From Geomobilibacter sp964431365 (lineage in GTDB: Bacteria > Desulfobacterota > Desulfuromonadia > Geobacterales > DSM-12255): DNA of 64,000 nt. Each line of letters begins with the position of its first letter. The first letter of the stretch is position 1. The position numbers were made by a program, and so were the translations under genes. A model generated the notes under the pieces. It had not been told where the DNA came from and ran no database searches. It saw only the letters and a list, made by a program, of their open reading frames with translations. The stretch covers positions 1-64,000 of the forward strand of contig CAYSJJ010000008.1 in assembly GCA_964431365.1 (NCBI GenBank), read 5' to 3'. Of the stretch, positions 52,101-61,512 are shown piece by piece.

Positions 52101-53002
52101 ATTCCGTCCTGGAAATCTACGGCAAAAGGTACCAATTACAGGTTCAACGCCCGGTTGTGCTCGGGCCGCAGGCACCCAGGCTCGTTGTCGTTGCATACCA
52201 GCCCAATCAGCTTGCCTCCTGGCTCTTGCGGTTGTGCCTAGAATCCATCCGTCGATTTACCCCTGAGCCGCACGAGTTGTGGGTGGTGGACAACTGTTCT
52301 CCGGCAGAGTTCGCGGCAGATCTCTTCAAAGTACCCGATGTAAATGTGATTCTAAATCTAACCAAACCTACGCCGAAGCGGACTCTAAAGCAACTGCTGG
52401 GAGTGGGACGGGATTCCACCTACAGCGGCAGTTATGCCAATGCGGTCGCGCTGGAGATTGCGGCAAGGATCATTAACCCCTCCACCGAGGTTATGATGAC
52501 CCTCCATATGGATACCATGGCGTGCCATAATGGATGGCTCAGCTATCTGCGCGATCATCTCGGCGGTGACGTGCGCTGCGTCGGTGTGAGAATGGATACG
52601 GTGCGGGGCAGGACGGTCCATGTCCTGGGAATGATGTTCGATTTCCAGCTGTTTAGAGAGTTGGCATTGACCTTCGGGCATGACATGCCACGGTACGATG
52701 TGGGAGACGCAATTCCCCAAAGCCTTGAACGGGCAGGCTACAGGCTGTGGGCTTGCAGGAACACCCTCTGGCAGCCAGACCTTGTGGAGTTAATGCCCCA
52801 CAACTCCCCGTACCGGCGCCTGCCGGTGGACAGATCACTCAATGATGAGAACGAGGTGATTTTTCTCCACCTCGGCAGAGGAATTCTGAAATCAAGCAGT
52901 GACAGTGCCGTCACGGCAGTTTCTGTTCAGCAGTGGCTCGACTTCGGGACAAAGGAGGTGCTCTCGTCACGCTCCTCTCCTGACAACTGCAACAGTTTGT
53001 AA
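52097..53002 (+). CDS. GT-A fold glycosyltransferase-like protein
   Basis: 301 residues. VVVAYQPNQLASWLLRLCLESIRRF, ELWVVDNCS and a metal-binding-type LHMDTMA are GT2-like, though sequence conservation is weaker than in the flanking GTs. The N-terminal about 30 residues are unassigned. It overlaps the preceding methyltransferase by 4 bp. Confidence 0.7.
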   Translation: MNSVLEIYGKRYQLQVQRPVVLGPQAPRLVVVAYQPNQLASWLLRLCLESIRRFTPEPHELWVVDNCSPAEFAADLFKVPDVNVILNLTKPTPKRTLKQLLGVGRDSTYSGSYANAVALEIAARIINPSTEVMMTLHMDTMACHNGWLSYLRDHLGGDVRCVGVRMDTVRGRTVHVLGMMFDFQLFRELALTFGHDMPRYDVGDAIPQSLERAGYRLWACRNTLWQPDLVELMPHNSPYRRLPVDRSLNDENEVIFLHLGRGILKSSSDSAVTAVSVQQWLDFGTKEVLSSRSSPDNCNSL

Positions 53003-53090
53003 TAAATGGTATTCCCCTCGGCCGGGCAAGGGACTCCCGTCGAAATGCCTTGGATTGCTGGCCCCGTTTAAGGGAGGACTAGACCGGGTA

Positions 53091-53804
53091 ATGGTTGTGA
53101 ACAGTGCACTGAAAGACCCAACGTACACGATTAGGCGTTACCTCGTGGACGAGTTTTTTGCCCGTCATTGCGGCTTGCTGCCTTCCGGCAGCAGTCTGCT
53201 CGACCTTGGCGGCAACGGGATTGAGAAACGTGGTCGGTTTGATATAGATCACTACGGCTTTTCAGTTACGTATCTCAACTGTTCGGGGTCCAAACGGCCT
53301 GATGTGCAGGCGGATGCGGCCCACCTGCCGTTCAGGGCGACGGCTTTCGATGTGGTCATCTGTTCTGAGTTGCTCGAGCATATCCATAATCCCGATCGCG
53401 TTCTGTCTGAGACGTACCGCGTCTTGAAGCCTGGAGGGGTGCTACTTCTGACGGTCCCATTTCTCTTCCCGGTTCACGCGGACCCTCGTGATTATCTGCG
53501 ATATACGGATCAATATCTCTCGCTTCTGCTGAAAACTTCTGGATTTGAGGACATTGAGATTGAGTGGCAGGGGAAGTTCTGGTCGGTTGCTGCCGAGATG
53601 TGCCGAGGGCTAGTCTGTGAGTTGCAGGAGTATAGCGACCTTCGGGGCAGGCTCTCACGTTCGTGGCTGGCTCGCCTGTGGGTCGGATGGCTCAAGGATA
53701 AAGCCGTGCATTGGGATGCATCCCTAGGAGGAGGCAGAACGGTTTTCTTCAGAGGAGTGACAACCGGCTTCGGGATAAGATGTGTAAAGGCGTCTACTGA
53801 TTAG
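53091..53804 (+). CDS. SAM-dependent methyltransferase
   Basis: 237 residues. LLDLGGNG as motif I, VICSELLEHIHNPDRVLSETYRVLKPGG and a C-terminal hydrophobic segment. ATG 53091 follows AGGGAGGA at a somewhat long 12 nt; an upstream in-frame extension would overlap the previous gene. Likely acts on the exported glycan. Confidence 0.82.
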   Translation: MVVNSALKDPTYTIRRYLVDEFFARHCGLLPSGSSLLDLGGNGIEKRGRFDIDHYGFSVTYLNCSGSKRPDVQADAAHLPFRATAFDVVICSELLEHIHNPDRVLSETYRVLKPGGVLLLTVPFLFPVHADPRDYLRYTDQYLSLLLKTSGFEDIEIEWQGKFWSVAAEMCRGLVCELQEYSDLRGRLSRSWLARLWVGWLKDKAVHWDASLGGGRTVFFRGVTTGFGIRCVKASTD

Positions 53805-53884
53805 CTCTGGGCCGTACCGGAACAGCACGAATTCATGTGCCGAGGTCAGCCACGGCTGAACGCGTAAGGTGAGCGACGGGACAT

Positions 53885-55909
53885 ATGGCAAAAACGAGGG
53901 TGTTTCTGACAGGTGGCGACCAGGGCGGATGGGCGCTGGATGACGATCTCGAACAGACGCGACGGGCCCTGGAGGGGATTGTTGAGTTTGCGGACCTGGA
54001 GCAGTGTGAGGTTGTCCATACCGTCTGGTGGGAGGCACTCCGCTCTCTGCCACAGGGAGCCCTTGCCGGCAAGAGGGTCGTATGCCATCTTTCAGCAGAG
54101 CTTAATCGCTACCTGAAATTGCCACACTTTGCATCCATACTGCCGGTTGTCGGGAAATGGGTGGCTCAATCAACTCAGGCCAAGAGTCAGTGCGATGTCA
54201 TCGGCATTGACAGCGTATTGGTGCCATATGCAGTAGATACCTCCATCTTCCGTCTTCTCGATGCCGATGCCCAGGAGCTACAGCGGTTGCGCAACCAATG
54301 GTCTATCCCATCCAACAGATACATTATTGGCAATTTTCATCGTGATACGGAAGGAGGGGATCTCGTCACACCCAAATATGTGAAGGGGCCTGATATCTTT
54401 GCAGAAATCGTGATGGAGCTTGCCCGACGAGGTCTGCCTGTCCATGTGCTCCTGGCCGGACCGCGTCGATTCTGGCTTCGCAGGAAGCTTGCGGAGTATG
54501 GGGTGCCGTTTACCTATGTCGGCCGGACTGTTGAAGCAGACGACGTCGACGTTAACCGTCTGCCGAGGTCGTTACTCAATCAGCTCTATAACCTTTGCGA
54601 CCTTTATCTTGTCAGTAGTCGTTCAGAGGGAGGGCCCCGCTCCCTTTTGGAGGCGGCGGCATCAAAATGCCAGGTAATCAGCACCCGGGTCGGCCTTGCC
54701 GAAGACATTCTCGACCAGGCCTGCATTTATGATGAGCCGGTCGCCGCGGTGGATATGATTCGCCGGGACATTGAAAACGGGTGGCTGTCCCGGTTTAGGG
54801 GCGAGAACTCTGAAAGAGTCATGTCCGGTCATACACCGTGTGCGAACGCTGCTTTGTTCTCAAACCTCTACGAAAATGTGCATTCTATTAGGCCTGCCCA
54901 TACAGCCGTCGCAAAACGAGGGCTCCGTTTCACGGAAAAGCTGCGACACCTCTATTGCCGTTTGCTGGGGAATACAGATAGGGAGCGCAAGCTGACAGTG
55001 GGGCTGTGGCATGATTTCGTACCCCCTCCCTTCGGAGGGGGAAACCAGTTCATGCTGGCATTGAGGAAATGGTTTGGGCAGCAAGAAGGGGTACGGGTGG
55101 TCAACAATAAGGTCAGAGGGGTCGATGTCCATCTCCTTAACGCTGTCAGGTTTGACGTCGACAGGGTGAGAAGGGCCCGAAGTTCACGCAAAGTCCCGGT
55201 GCTGCATCGTATTGATGGTCCAATTTCCCTTATCCGTGGTAAGGATCGGGAACTGGACGACCTCTGCTTTTCCCTCAACAAGGAGCTTGCGTCGGCCACT
55301 ATAATGCAGTCCATCTGGACCCTTCAGCGTTCACTTGAACTCGGCTATCATCCTGTCCGCCCCGTTGTCGTTCCCAATGCCGTTGATCCCGATATCTTCA
55401 ATCCCCACGGTCGAATCCCCTTCGATCCGAGTCGTAAAATCCGTCTGATTTCGACAAGTTGGTCAGATAATCCGCGCAAGGGAGGAGCCATTTACCGCTG
55501 GATCGAGAGTAATCTTGATTGGGACAGATTTGACTACACATTCGTCGGCAGAGCATCGGAATCGTTCCAGCGGATCAGGCAGGTGGAACCGGTTCCTTCG
55601 AAGGAGTTGGCCGAGTTGTTACGCTGCCATGATATCTATATAACCGCAAGCAGCAACGACCCGTGTTCTAATGCAGTCATCGAGGCCCTTGCCTGCGGGC
55701 TTCCGGTGTTGTACATGAACGATGGCGGTCATCCTGAACTGGTAGGTTATGGTGGTCTGCCGTTTAACGATGAAACTGACATTCTTCCGCAACTGGACAA
55801 GATAGCGGCCAACTACCCGATATTTCGAAATCTGATTATGGTCCCTTCTCTACAGGAGGTGGCTGGAAACTACCTGTTGCTGTTGAGGGAGATTGCTGCA
55901 GATGCCTGA
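53885..55909 (+). CDS. Bidomain GT4 glycosyltransferase
   Basis: 674 residues holding two GT-B modules in one chain. The first (about 1-330) has VLLAGPRRFW and RSEGGPRSLLEAAA. The second (about 355-670) has GGGNQFMLALRKWFG, VPNAVDP and SSNDPCSNAVIEALACGLPV with the catalytic-type Glu. Two sugar transfers by one protein would fit a disaccharide-adding step. ATG 53885 is preceded by GACGGGAC, a weak site. Confidence 0.8.
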   Translation: MAKTRVFLTGGDQGGWALDDDLEQTRRALEGIVEFADLEQCEVVHTVWWEALRSLPQGALAGKRVVCHLSAELNRYLKLPHFASILPVVGKWVAQSTQAKSQCDVIGIDSVLVPYAVDTSIFRLLDADAQELQRLRNQWSIPSNRYIIGNFHRDTEGGDLVTPKYVKGPDIFAEIVMELARRGLPVHVLLAGPRRFWLRRKLAEYGVPFTYVGRTVEADDVDVNRLPRSLLNQLYNLCDLYLVSSRSEGGPRSLLEAAASKCQVISTRVGLAEDILDQACIYDEPVAAVDMIRRDIENGWLSRFRGENSERVMSGHTPCANAALFSNLYENVHSIRPAHTAVAKRGLRFTEKLRHLYCRLLGNTDRERKLTVGLWHDFVPPPFGGGNQFMLALRKWFGQQEGVRVVNNKVRGVDVHLLNAVRFDVDRVRRARSSRKVPVLHRIDGPISLIRGKDRELDDLCFSLNKELASATIMQSIWTLQRSLELGYHPVRPVVVPNAVDPDIFNPHGRIPFDPSRKIRLISTSWSDNPRKGGAIYRWIESNLDWDRFDYTFVGRASESFQRIRQVEPVPSKELAELLRCHDIYITASSNDPCSNAVIEALACGLPVLYMNDGGHPELVGYGGLPFNDETDILPQLDKIAANYPIFRNLIMVPSLQEVAGNYLLLLREIAADA

Positions 55910-57050
55910 TGGTAGAAGACCCGGCACTAAACTGTCCGCAGTCCTATTCTTCACCAGAGGAATGTCGCTCCGGGAATGGGATAAACTGGGGATTCTTGAC
56001 CGGGAGGTCGCTCTCTATTTGAAACTGAAGGAGGAGGTCGACATATCCTTCGTCACCTATGGTGATGGAGGTGAGCTCGCATACGCCACCCGACTGCCGG
56101 GAATCACCATCTGCTGCAACCGATGGGGTCTTCCCATGAATTGGTATGAAAAGCTTATCCCCTGGCTGCATATGCAGACCATCAGGCAATGCGCCCTGAT
56201 AAAGACAAATCAGATGGACGGTGCAGAGGTTGCCATGGTTACCGCCAGAGTATGGAAAAAACCGCTGCTTGCCCGATGCGGGTATATGTACTCAAAAAAT
56301 GAGGCACTGGAGCATGGCGTCGGTTCCATCGCTGCGCAGAAAGCCCGGACCCTGGAAGAAGAGGTTTTTCATGAGGCGCGGCGGATTCAGGTTACCGCGG
56401 TGGAGATGGTGGATGACATAGCGCTGCGGTTTCCAGAGTTGGAGGGACGGGTGTCTCTCGTTCCGAATCATGTGGACACAGATCTTTTTTCCCCAGGTCC
56501 CTCTATTGATTCCGACCGGATAAAGTTCTGCTACGTTGGACGTCTCTCGCCTGAGAAGAACCTTGATTCACTTGTTGAGGCTGTGAGGGAATTGGACCTG
56601 GAGTTGACGATTATCGGTCAGGGGGCGCTGCGTGAAAGGCTCAACGAACAGATTGCTGGGAATGATCGTATCCGTGTAGCAGGACCGATCCCCAATTCGC
56701 AGCTGCCGTTTCTCCTCCGGCAATGCGACGCATTCATCCTTCCTTCCCTGTACGAAGGACACCCAAAGAGCCTTGTTGAGGCTATGGCCTGCGGACTCCC
56801 CGTTATCGGCGCCAATGTCTCAGGGATTAGGGACGTGATCCGTCATGGAGAGACGGGGCTTTTATGCGGTACCGATCCCGTTTCCATCCGCTCTGCCGTG
56901 ACGACGATTCTCTCTGATCCCCCACTTCGGAGACGGCTCGGACAACATGCGCGGATGTACGTTGAAGAGAACTTGTCCCTTGACAAAGTGGCGCAACTGG
57001 AGCTCGCTGTCTACGCGAAGGTTGCCGACACAAGGGCGCCGGCATGCTGA
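55902..57050 (+). CDS. GT4 glycosyltransferase
   Basis: 382 residues, GT-B fold. FCYVGRLSPEKNLDSLVEA, the acceptor/donor motif EGHPKSLVEAMACGLPVIGAN and GETGLLCGTDP are family hallmarks. ATG 55902 overlaps the upstream stop by 8 bp and has TTGAGGGAG before it. Sugar unknown. Confidence 0.9.
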   Translation: MPDGRRPGTKLSAVLFFTRGMSLREWDKLGILDREVALYLKLKEEVDISFVTYGDGGELAYATRLPGITICCNRWGLPMNWYEKLIPWLHMQTIRQCALIKTNQMDGAEVAMVTARVWKKPLLARCGYMYSKNEALEHGVGSIAAQKARTLEEEVFHEARRIQVTAVEMVDDIALRFPELEGRVSLVPNHVDTDLFSPGPSIDSDRIKFCYVGRLSPEKNLDSLVEAVRELDLELTIIGQGALRERLNEQIAGNDRIRVAGPIPNSQLPFLLRQCDAFILPSLYEGHPKSLVEAMACGLPVIGANVSGIRDVIRHGETGLLCGTDPVSIRSAVTTILSDPPLRRRLGQHARMYVEENLSLDKVAQLELAVYAKVADTRAPAC

Positions 57051-57808
57051 AAGAGGGGTGTTACCGGCTTCTGCGGCTGTTTTTCGGCCTCCTGCCTCGC
57101 GAAAAAATGACGCCGCTCCTGGCGCGTCTCTTTCGTGATTATGCTCTCGCCATGCCCCCTGTCGAAGCGCTTCGCTTCCTCTTCGACATTGACGCCCGGC
57201 TGTACGAGGTGGAGGGGGAGACTGCCGTCCGTTACGGTGGCGGAGTGCATACAAAGCACCGACACACACGCTACCACGACTTTTTCGTCAGCAGACTGGC
57301 CCCGGGAGAGCGGGTGCTGGATGTCGGCTGCGGCTGCGGAGCGGTGGCATACACAATGGCCGCCGAAGCGGGAGCACGGGTGGTGGCGGTTGACATCGAC
57401 TCCTCCAGTATCGATGTGGCCCGTCGGTTCCATGCCCATCCGGGGATCGAATATTTGGCCGGGGATGCGCTGAAGCTGAATATCACCGGCCCTTTCGACG
57501 CGGTAGTCCTTTCCAATGTTCTTGAGCACCTCCCCGGGCGGGTAGGATTTCTGCAGACAAGTGTAGCCGTTTTTAAGCCGAAGAGATTTCTCATAAGGGT
57601 TCCGCTCTATGAGAGGGACTGGCGGGTTCCTCTCCGGCAGGAGGTCGGCTCAGAGTGGCGGTTGGATTCCACACACGAAACGGAGTATACCCTCGAGTCT
57701 TTCAGGGAAGAGATGGAGGCCGCTGGTCTGGAAATAGTATGCCTCGAAGTGCGTTGGGGAGAAATATGGAGCGAGTTGTGTCCGGTGCGAAGCAGGAAAA
57801 ACCTCTGA
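57044..57808 (+). CDS. SAM-dependent methyltransferase
   Basis: 254 residues. VLDVGCGCGAVAYTMA (motif I), VVAVDIDSSSID, VVLSNVLEHLPGRV. It overlaps its neighbours on both sides (7 bp upstream, 43 bp downstream). Confidence 0.87.
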   Translation: MLKEGCYRLLRLFFGLLPREKMTPLLARLFRDYALAMPPVEALRFLFDIDARLYEVEGETAVRYGGGVHTKHRHTRYHDFFVSRLAPGERVLDVGCGCGAVAYTMAAEAGARVVAVDIDSSSIDVARRFHAHPGIEYLAGDALKLNITGPFDAVVLSNVLEHLPGRVGFLQTSVAVFKPKRFLIRVPLYERDWRVPLRQEVGSEWRLDSTHETEYTLESFREEMEAAGLEIVCLEVRWGEIWSELCPVRSRKNL

Positions 57809-58851
57809 TATCAGTACTGATGTCCGTGTTTAACGGCAAGCCCTATCTGAGCGAGGCTGTGGAGAGTATCCTGCATCAGACTTTTGCCGATTTTGAATTT
57901 ATCATAATCGATGATGGCTCTTCTGACGGGACGACGGAAATTCTGGAAGAATATGCCGAGAAGGATTCCCGGATCAGATTGATACGCAACGACGGGAATA
58001 TAGGTCTTACACGGTCGCTTAACAAGGGGATTCAGGTCGCTTCGGGGAAATTTATTGCCCGACAGGATGCTGACGATGTTTCATTGCCAGAGCGTTTTGA
58101 AAAACAGCTGCATCGCTTCGCTGACGATGAGAGGCTGGCTCTTTTGGGTAGCGCATATGAAGTGATCGACGGAGAGGGGAATACCTCGGGTGTTGACCGA
58201 TACCCCGCAGATGATGTTTCCATACGCTGGCAGATGATGTTTCACAACGGTTTTGCCCACTCTTCGGTGATGATACGGCGTGATGTTCTTGCTTCACACA
58301 AGCTTTCCTACAACGAGGAGTGCGAATTCGCCCAGGATTACGAGCTCTGGTCCCGTATTCTGGAGTTTGGGTGTGGGGCGAATATCGATGAACCTTTGAT
58401 CAGGTATCGTTGTCATGGGTTGAATGCGGGAGATGTATTTATGGTTCAACAGCAGGGTATTGCCTGTCGTGTTGCCATTGCCAATATGAAAAGATTCGGC
58501 TTCGAAATATCAACAAAAGGAATGACGACGCTTCGTCAATGGTACAGCACGGAAACAGTTGCCTTATGTGACGATTTCATCGAGATATATGGAATTTTAC
58601 TGAAAGCTCTTGAACGCTTCAGTTACCTGCACCACGATGAAAAACAGAGTATTGCCAGGATCAGGCGGTGCTGGATGGTTCGATGCCTAGCGGGGTTTCC
58701 CTATCGGAAGTTATTGGCCACCGGTTATTGCCGCCTCTTGTTGAATACATTGTTTCTCGATCCCTTATGGTTGCTGGGGAAAATTATTTCGTTATCCTTC
58801 TGCATTCCTTCTCATAGGGGAGGAGGGTCTTCATTGAGCTGTTCAGCATGA
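57766..58851 (+). CDS. Family 2 glycosyltransferase
   Basis: 361 residues. SVLMSVFNGKPYLSEAVESILHQTF, IIIDDGSSDGTTEIL and RQDADDVS are GT2 motifs. A C-terminal hydrophobic region may bind the membrane. ATG 57766 is 43 bp inside the previous gene, after GGGGAG. Confidence 0.88.
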   Translation: MERVVSGAKQEKPLISVLMSVFNGKPYLSEAVESILHQTFADFEFIIIDDGSSDGTTEILEEYAEKDSRIRLIRNDGNIGLTRSLNKGIQVASGKFIARQDADDVSLPERFEKQLHRFADDERLALLGSAYEVIDGEGNTSGVDRYPADDVSIRWQMMFHNGFAHSSVMIRRDVLASHKLSYNEECEFAQDYELWSRILEFGCGANIDEPLIRYRCHGLNAGDVFMVQQQGIACRVAIANMKRFGFEISTKGMTTLRQWYSTETVALCDDFIEIYGILLKALERFSYLHHDEKQSIARIRRCWMVRCLAGFPYRKLLATGYCRLLLNTLFLDPLWLLGKIISLSFCIPSHRGGGSSLSCSA

Positions 58852-60074
58852 ACTTTGATTTTGCCGAGATGTCAGCAAAGAACAAGAGAGTAGCTGTAGT
58901 TGCCGCTTCGTTTCCCCCTTACGGATGGGGTGGGGTTGAAACGAGCCACTACAACCTGTTGAGAGCCTTTCGTGAACGAGGTCATGTGGTAAAGGGGTTC
59001 ACTTACTGTGACTGCCGCGCAAGTGAGGAAAATGACGGAATCATCAGACGCGGCTTACCTGAAATTATCTGCAGGTTGATCAGGACTCTGATTTTTGTCT
59101 GTTTGCGAATCAGTGGAGAAAGAGGAGTGGTTTACCAATGCGCTGATACTGTAATTGGTGCACTGGGTGCTCTCCTTCTCGTTTGGGAAATTTGGCGTTT
59201 TGCTCCTGATGTGATAATCGTACCGGATTGTTGTGCTCCCAATGCATTTTGGCCGATGTTCTGTTCTCGTACCATACTTATCGCACACCATAATCCGCTC
59301 CGTTTTCTTGATAATCCACTCCTTGGCGAGCATTCACAAAGAGACGCCAGCCTCGCCTTGTGTCTTGAAAAGTTGGCAATGAATAAAGCTGATGTTGTCG
59401 TCTGTCCCTCAAGGTACATGCGTGACGTTTTCATACAGACCCACTCGTTTCCAGGGCCGATTGAGGTTGTTCCGAATCTGATCGATTCTACACTTCTTGC
59501 AAATACCCCCGTTTTCAATCTGCGCGAACATAGGGGGATAGCTGCCGAAACCCCGATTGTATATATCCCTTCTGCCGGGAGTATCTACAAAGGGAGCGGG
59601 TTTGTCTTTGAAATCATCAGGAGGGTGGCTGGCGAGTACGGAGATGAGATCGGATTTTACCTGACTGGAAGACTCGAGCCGGATCTATTGAAGTGTTTGG
59701 AATGTATCCCTGCCAATGCCAAGCTCATAGCGCCAGGAAATGTTCCCTATCTGGAAAATATCGCCAATATCAAGTCATGCACTCTGTGCATCACGCCAAC
59801 TCTAGTCGAGAATTTTGGCATGTCCATTCTTGAGGCCCAGTTCTGCGGATTGCCGGTGGTGACTTTTGATGTGGGGGGGAACGCAGACATCGTGATTCAT
59901 GGCGAAACAGGATACCTGGTTGATTTCCTGGACGTAGAAAGTATTGTTAGGTTGTCGCTGAATCTATTGAGAGAACCTCAGTTACTTGATGATATGAGAA
60001 AAATTGCCGCCTTTGAGGCAAAGGGTAGATTTGCAGAACAGGTAGTGCTGGAGAGGCTGTTACGTCTATTTTAG
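58848..60074 (+). CDS. GT4 glycosyltransferase
   Basis: 408 residues. VAASFPPYGWGGVETSHYNLLRAFRERGH at the N terminus, VPNLIDSTLL and ENFGMSILEAQFCGLPVVTFDVGGN near the C terminus. Overlaps the GT2 gene by 4 bp (ATGA). ATG 58869 is a shorter in-frame alternative. Confidence 0.9.
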   Translation: MNFDFAEMSAKNKRVAVVAASFPPYGWGGVETSHYNLLRAFRERGHVVKGFTYCDCRASEENDGIIRRGLPEIICRLIRTLIFVCLRISGERGVVYQCADTVIGALGALLLVWEIWRFAPDVIIVPDCCAPNAFWPMFCSRTILIAHHNPLRFLDNPLLGEHSQRDASLALCLEKLAMNKADVVVCPSRYMRDVFIQTHSFPGPIEVVPNLIDSTLLANTPVFNLREHRGIAAETPIVYIPSAGSIYKGSGFVFEIIRRVAGEYGDEIGFYLTGRLEPDLLKCLECIPANAKLIAPGNVPYLENIANIKSCTLCITPTLVENFGMSILEAQFCGLPVVTFDVGGNADIVIHGETGYLVDFLDVESIVRLSLNLLREPQLLDDMRKIAAFEAKGRFAEQVVLERLLRLF

Positions 60075-60083
60075 TGAGGCAGA

Positions 60084-61031
60084 ATGGATAGTTACGGGCA
60101 ACTTAATACGCCGGTTGCATTGCTCATTTTCAATCGCCCCGATACAACTGAAAAGGTATTTGAGGAGATCCGCAGGGCACGGCCGGTAAAACTCCTAATC
60201 GTGGCGGACGGTCCGCGTCGTGACCACCCAGGCGATCTAGAAAAATGCGCCGAAGCACGGCGTATAGTTGAGCGGGTGGATTGGTCGTGTCAGGTTATCC
60301 GCAACTATGCTGAAACCAATCTCGGATGCGGTGTAAGACCTGCAACCGGCATCAGTTGGGTCTTTGAGGAGGTAGAGGAGGCGATTATACTTGAGGATGA
60401 CTGTTTGCCACATCCGACATTTTTCAGGTACTGCCAAGAGCTGCTGGAAAGATACCGGCACGATGAAAGGGTCATGGCAATAAGCGGATGCAAATTTGGC
60501 CAGAAGCGATCACGCTATAGTTATTATTTTTCGATGTTCCCTCAAAGTACTGGCTGGGCCTCATGGCGGCGGGCGTGGCAATATTACGATTTCGCTATTT
60601 CTTCATTGCCGGAAGCGTTGGAAGGCGGATGGTTGAAAAAAATTTTGACACACGATGGCGCGATCAGATACTGGACAGCCAGGTTCAAGGAGGTTTACGG
60701 ACCCGATAAGAGGCACATTTGGGATTTTCAATGGACCTTTGCCTGCTGGGTACAAAGCGGTTTGAGCATAACCCCTGAGGTCAATCTGATCACCAATATC
60801 GGGTATGGCCCGGAAGCAACCCATACTAAGAATGCAGACGACTCTCTTGCTAATCTCCGCTTAGAGGAGATGCGTTTTCCACTACAGCATCCACCATTTA
60901 TTTTTCAGGACAAGATAGCTGACAACGAAGATTTGAAAATTATTTACAATTTAACATTCAGAATCAGATTGTTCTTGTTGATTAAATATTGTTTTCTGGC
61001 TACATGTCGTTATTTGAATGTAAAGAGATGA
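60084..61031 (+). CDS. GT-A glycosyltransferase-like, sugar-acceptor type
   Basis: 315 residues. VALLIFNRPDTTEKVFEEIR and LIVADGPRRDHP start a GT-A domain, followed by the metal-binding EDDCLPHPTFF and TGWASWRRAWQYY. This pattern is often annotated as HlpA-like or sugar-transferase in surface-glycan loci. Donor unknown. Confidence 0.75.
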   Translation: MDSYGQLNTPVALLIFNRPDTTEKVFEEIRRARPVKLLIVADGPRRDHPGDLEKCAEARRIVERVDWSCQVIRNYAETNLGCGVRPATGISWVFEEVEEAIILEDDCLPHPTFFRYCQELLERYRHDERVMAISGCKFGQKRSRYSYYFSMFPQSTGWASWRRAWQYYDFAISSLPEALEGGWLKKILTHDGAIRYWTARFKEVYGPDKRHIWDFQWTFACWVQSGLSITPEVNLITNIGYGPEATHTKNADDSLANLRLEEMRFPLQHPPFIFQDKIADNEDLKIIYNLTFRIRLFLLIKYCFLATCRYLNVKR

Positions 61032-61134
61032 TTGCTGCGTTTCTTCGCGGTGTCCTCAGAAGGCGTGGACATGATGCCCCATTAACATCACGAGAGTTCC
61101 GCGTGCAAAAATATGAGAAGCATCTATTAATGAT

Positions 61135-61150
61135 TGGCTTTTTATATGCA
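61135..61150 (+). promoter_or_regulatory. Sigma-54-like promoter of the second pilin
   Basis: TTGGCTTTTTATATGCA region: GG at 61136-61137 and GC at 61148-61149 with exactly 10 nt between, the RpoN -24/-12 geometry. The -12 half is weaker (TATATGC) than in the pilA promoter at 39398. It lies 27 bp upstream of the pilin start. Confidence 0.5.
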
Positions 61151-61176
61151 TGGAATTGCGAAGGAGGTACCTCACA

Positions 61177-61386
61177 ATGTTCAGAATGGTTAAGGCAAGG
61201 GATGGCTTTACCATGATAGAACTGCTAATAGTCGTTGCCATTATCGGTATCCTTGCGGCGATAGCCATCCCCCAGTTTTCGCAATACCGGGCAAAGGCGT
61301 ATAATGGGACGTCGCAAGCTGATCTCCGTACTGTACGGATTCAACTAGAGTCTTTTTTTGGCGAATATCAGAAATATCCCTATTAA
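61177..61386 (+). CDS. Second PilA-N type short pilin (orphan)
   Basis: 69 residues, the same length and leader size as PilA-N at 39479: leader ending ARDG, mature FTMIELLIVVAIIGILAAIA... ending QKYPY. The first 33 mature residues differ from the first pilin at two positions only, while the DNA differs at many silent sites and the rest of the mature chain is more diverged. GAAGGAGGT is 9 nt before ATG 61177. No PilA-C gene follows, so it must either use the 39716 product or work alone. Confidence 0.9.
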   Translation: MFRMVKARDGFTMIELLIVVAIIGILAAIAIPQFSQYRAKAYNGTSQADLRTVRIQLESFFGEYQKYPY

Positions 61387-61397
61387 CCCGTCAAAAA

Positions 61398-61412
61398 TGA
61401 CAAAAAATGTCA
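61398..61412 (-). repeat. 15-bp palindrome shared with the pilA upstream region
   Basis: TGACAAAAAATGTCA, the exact reverse complement of 39280-39294. It starts 12 bp after the pilin stop codon. A second possible hairpin (GTCAGCAGA with TCTGTTGAC) overlaps it at 61409-61432. There is no T run. Confidence 0.6.
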
Positions 61413-61512
61413 GCAGATTTCCGTCTGTTGACTCCGCTAGGGCACTTGTCTTAAAAATCTAAATTGTTATTCGAGCTTGGATGGATAGGATCCTAGCCAG
61501 AAATTGATAGTC

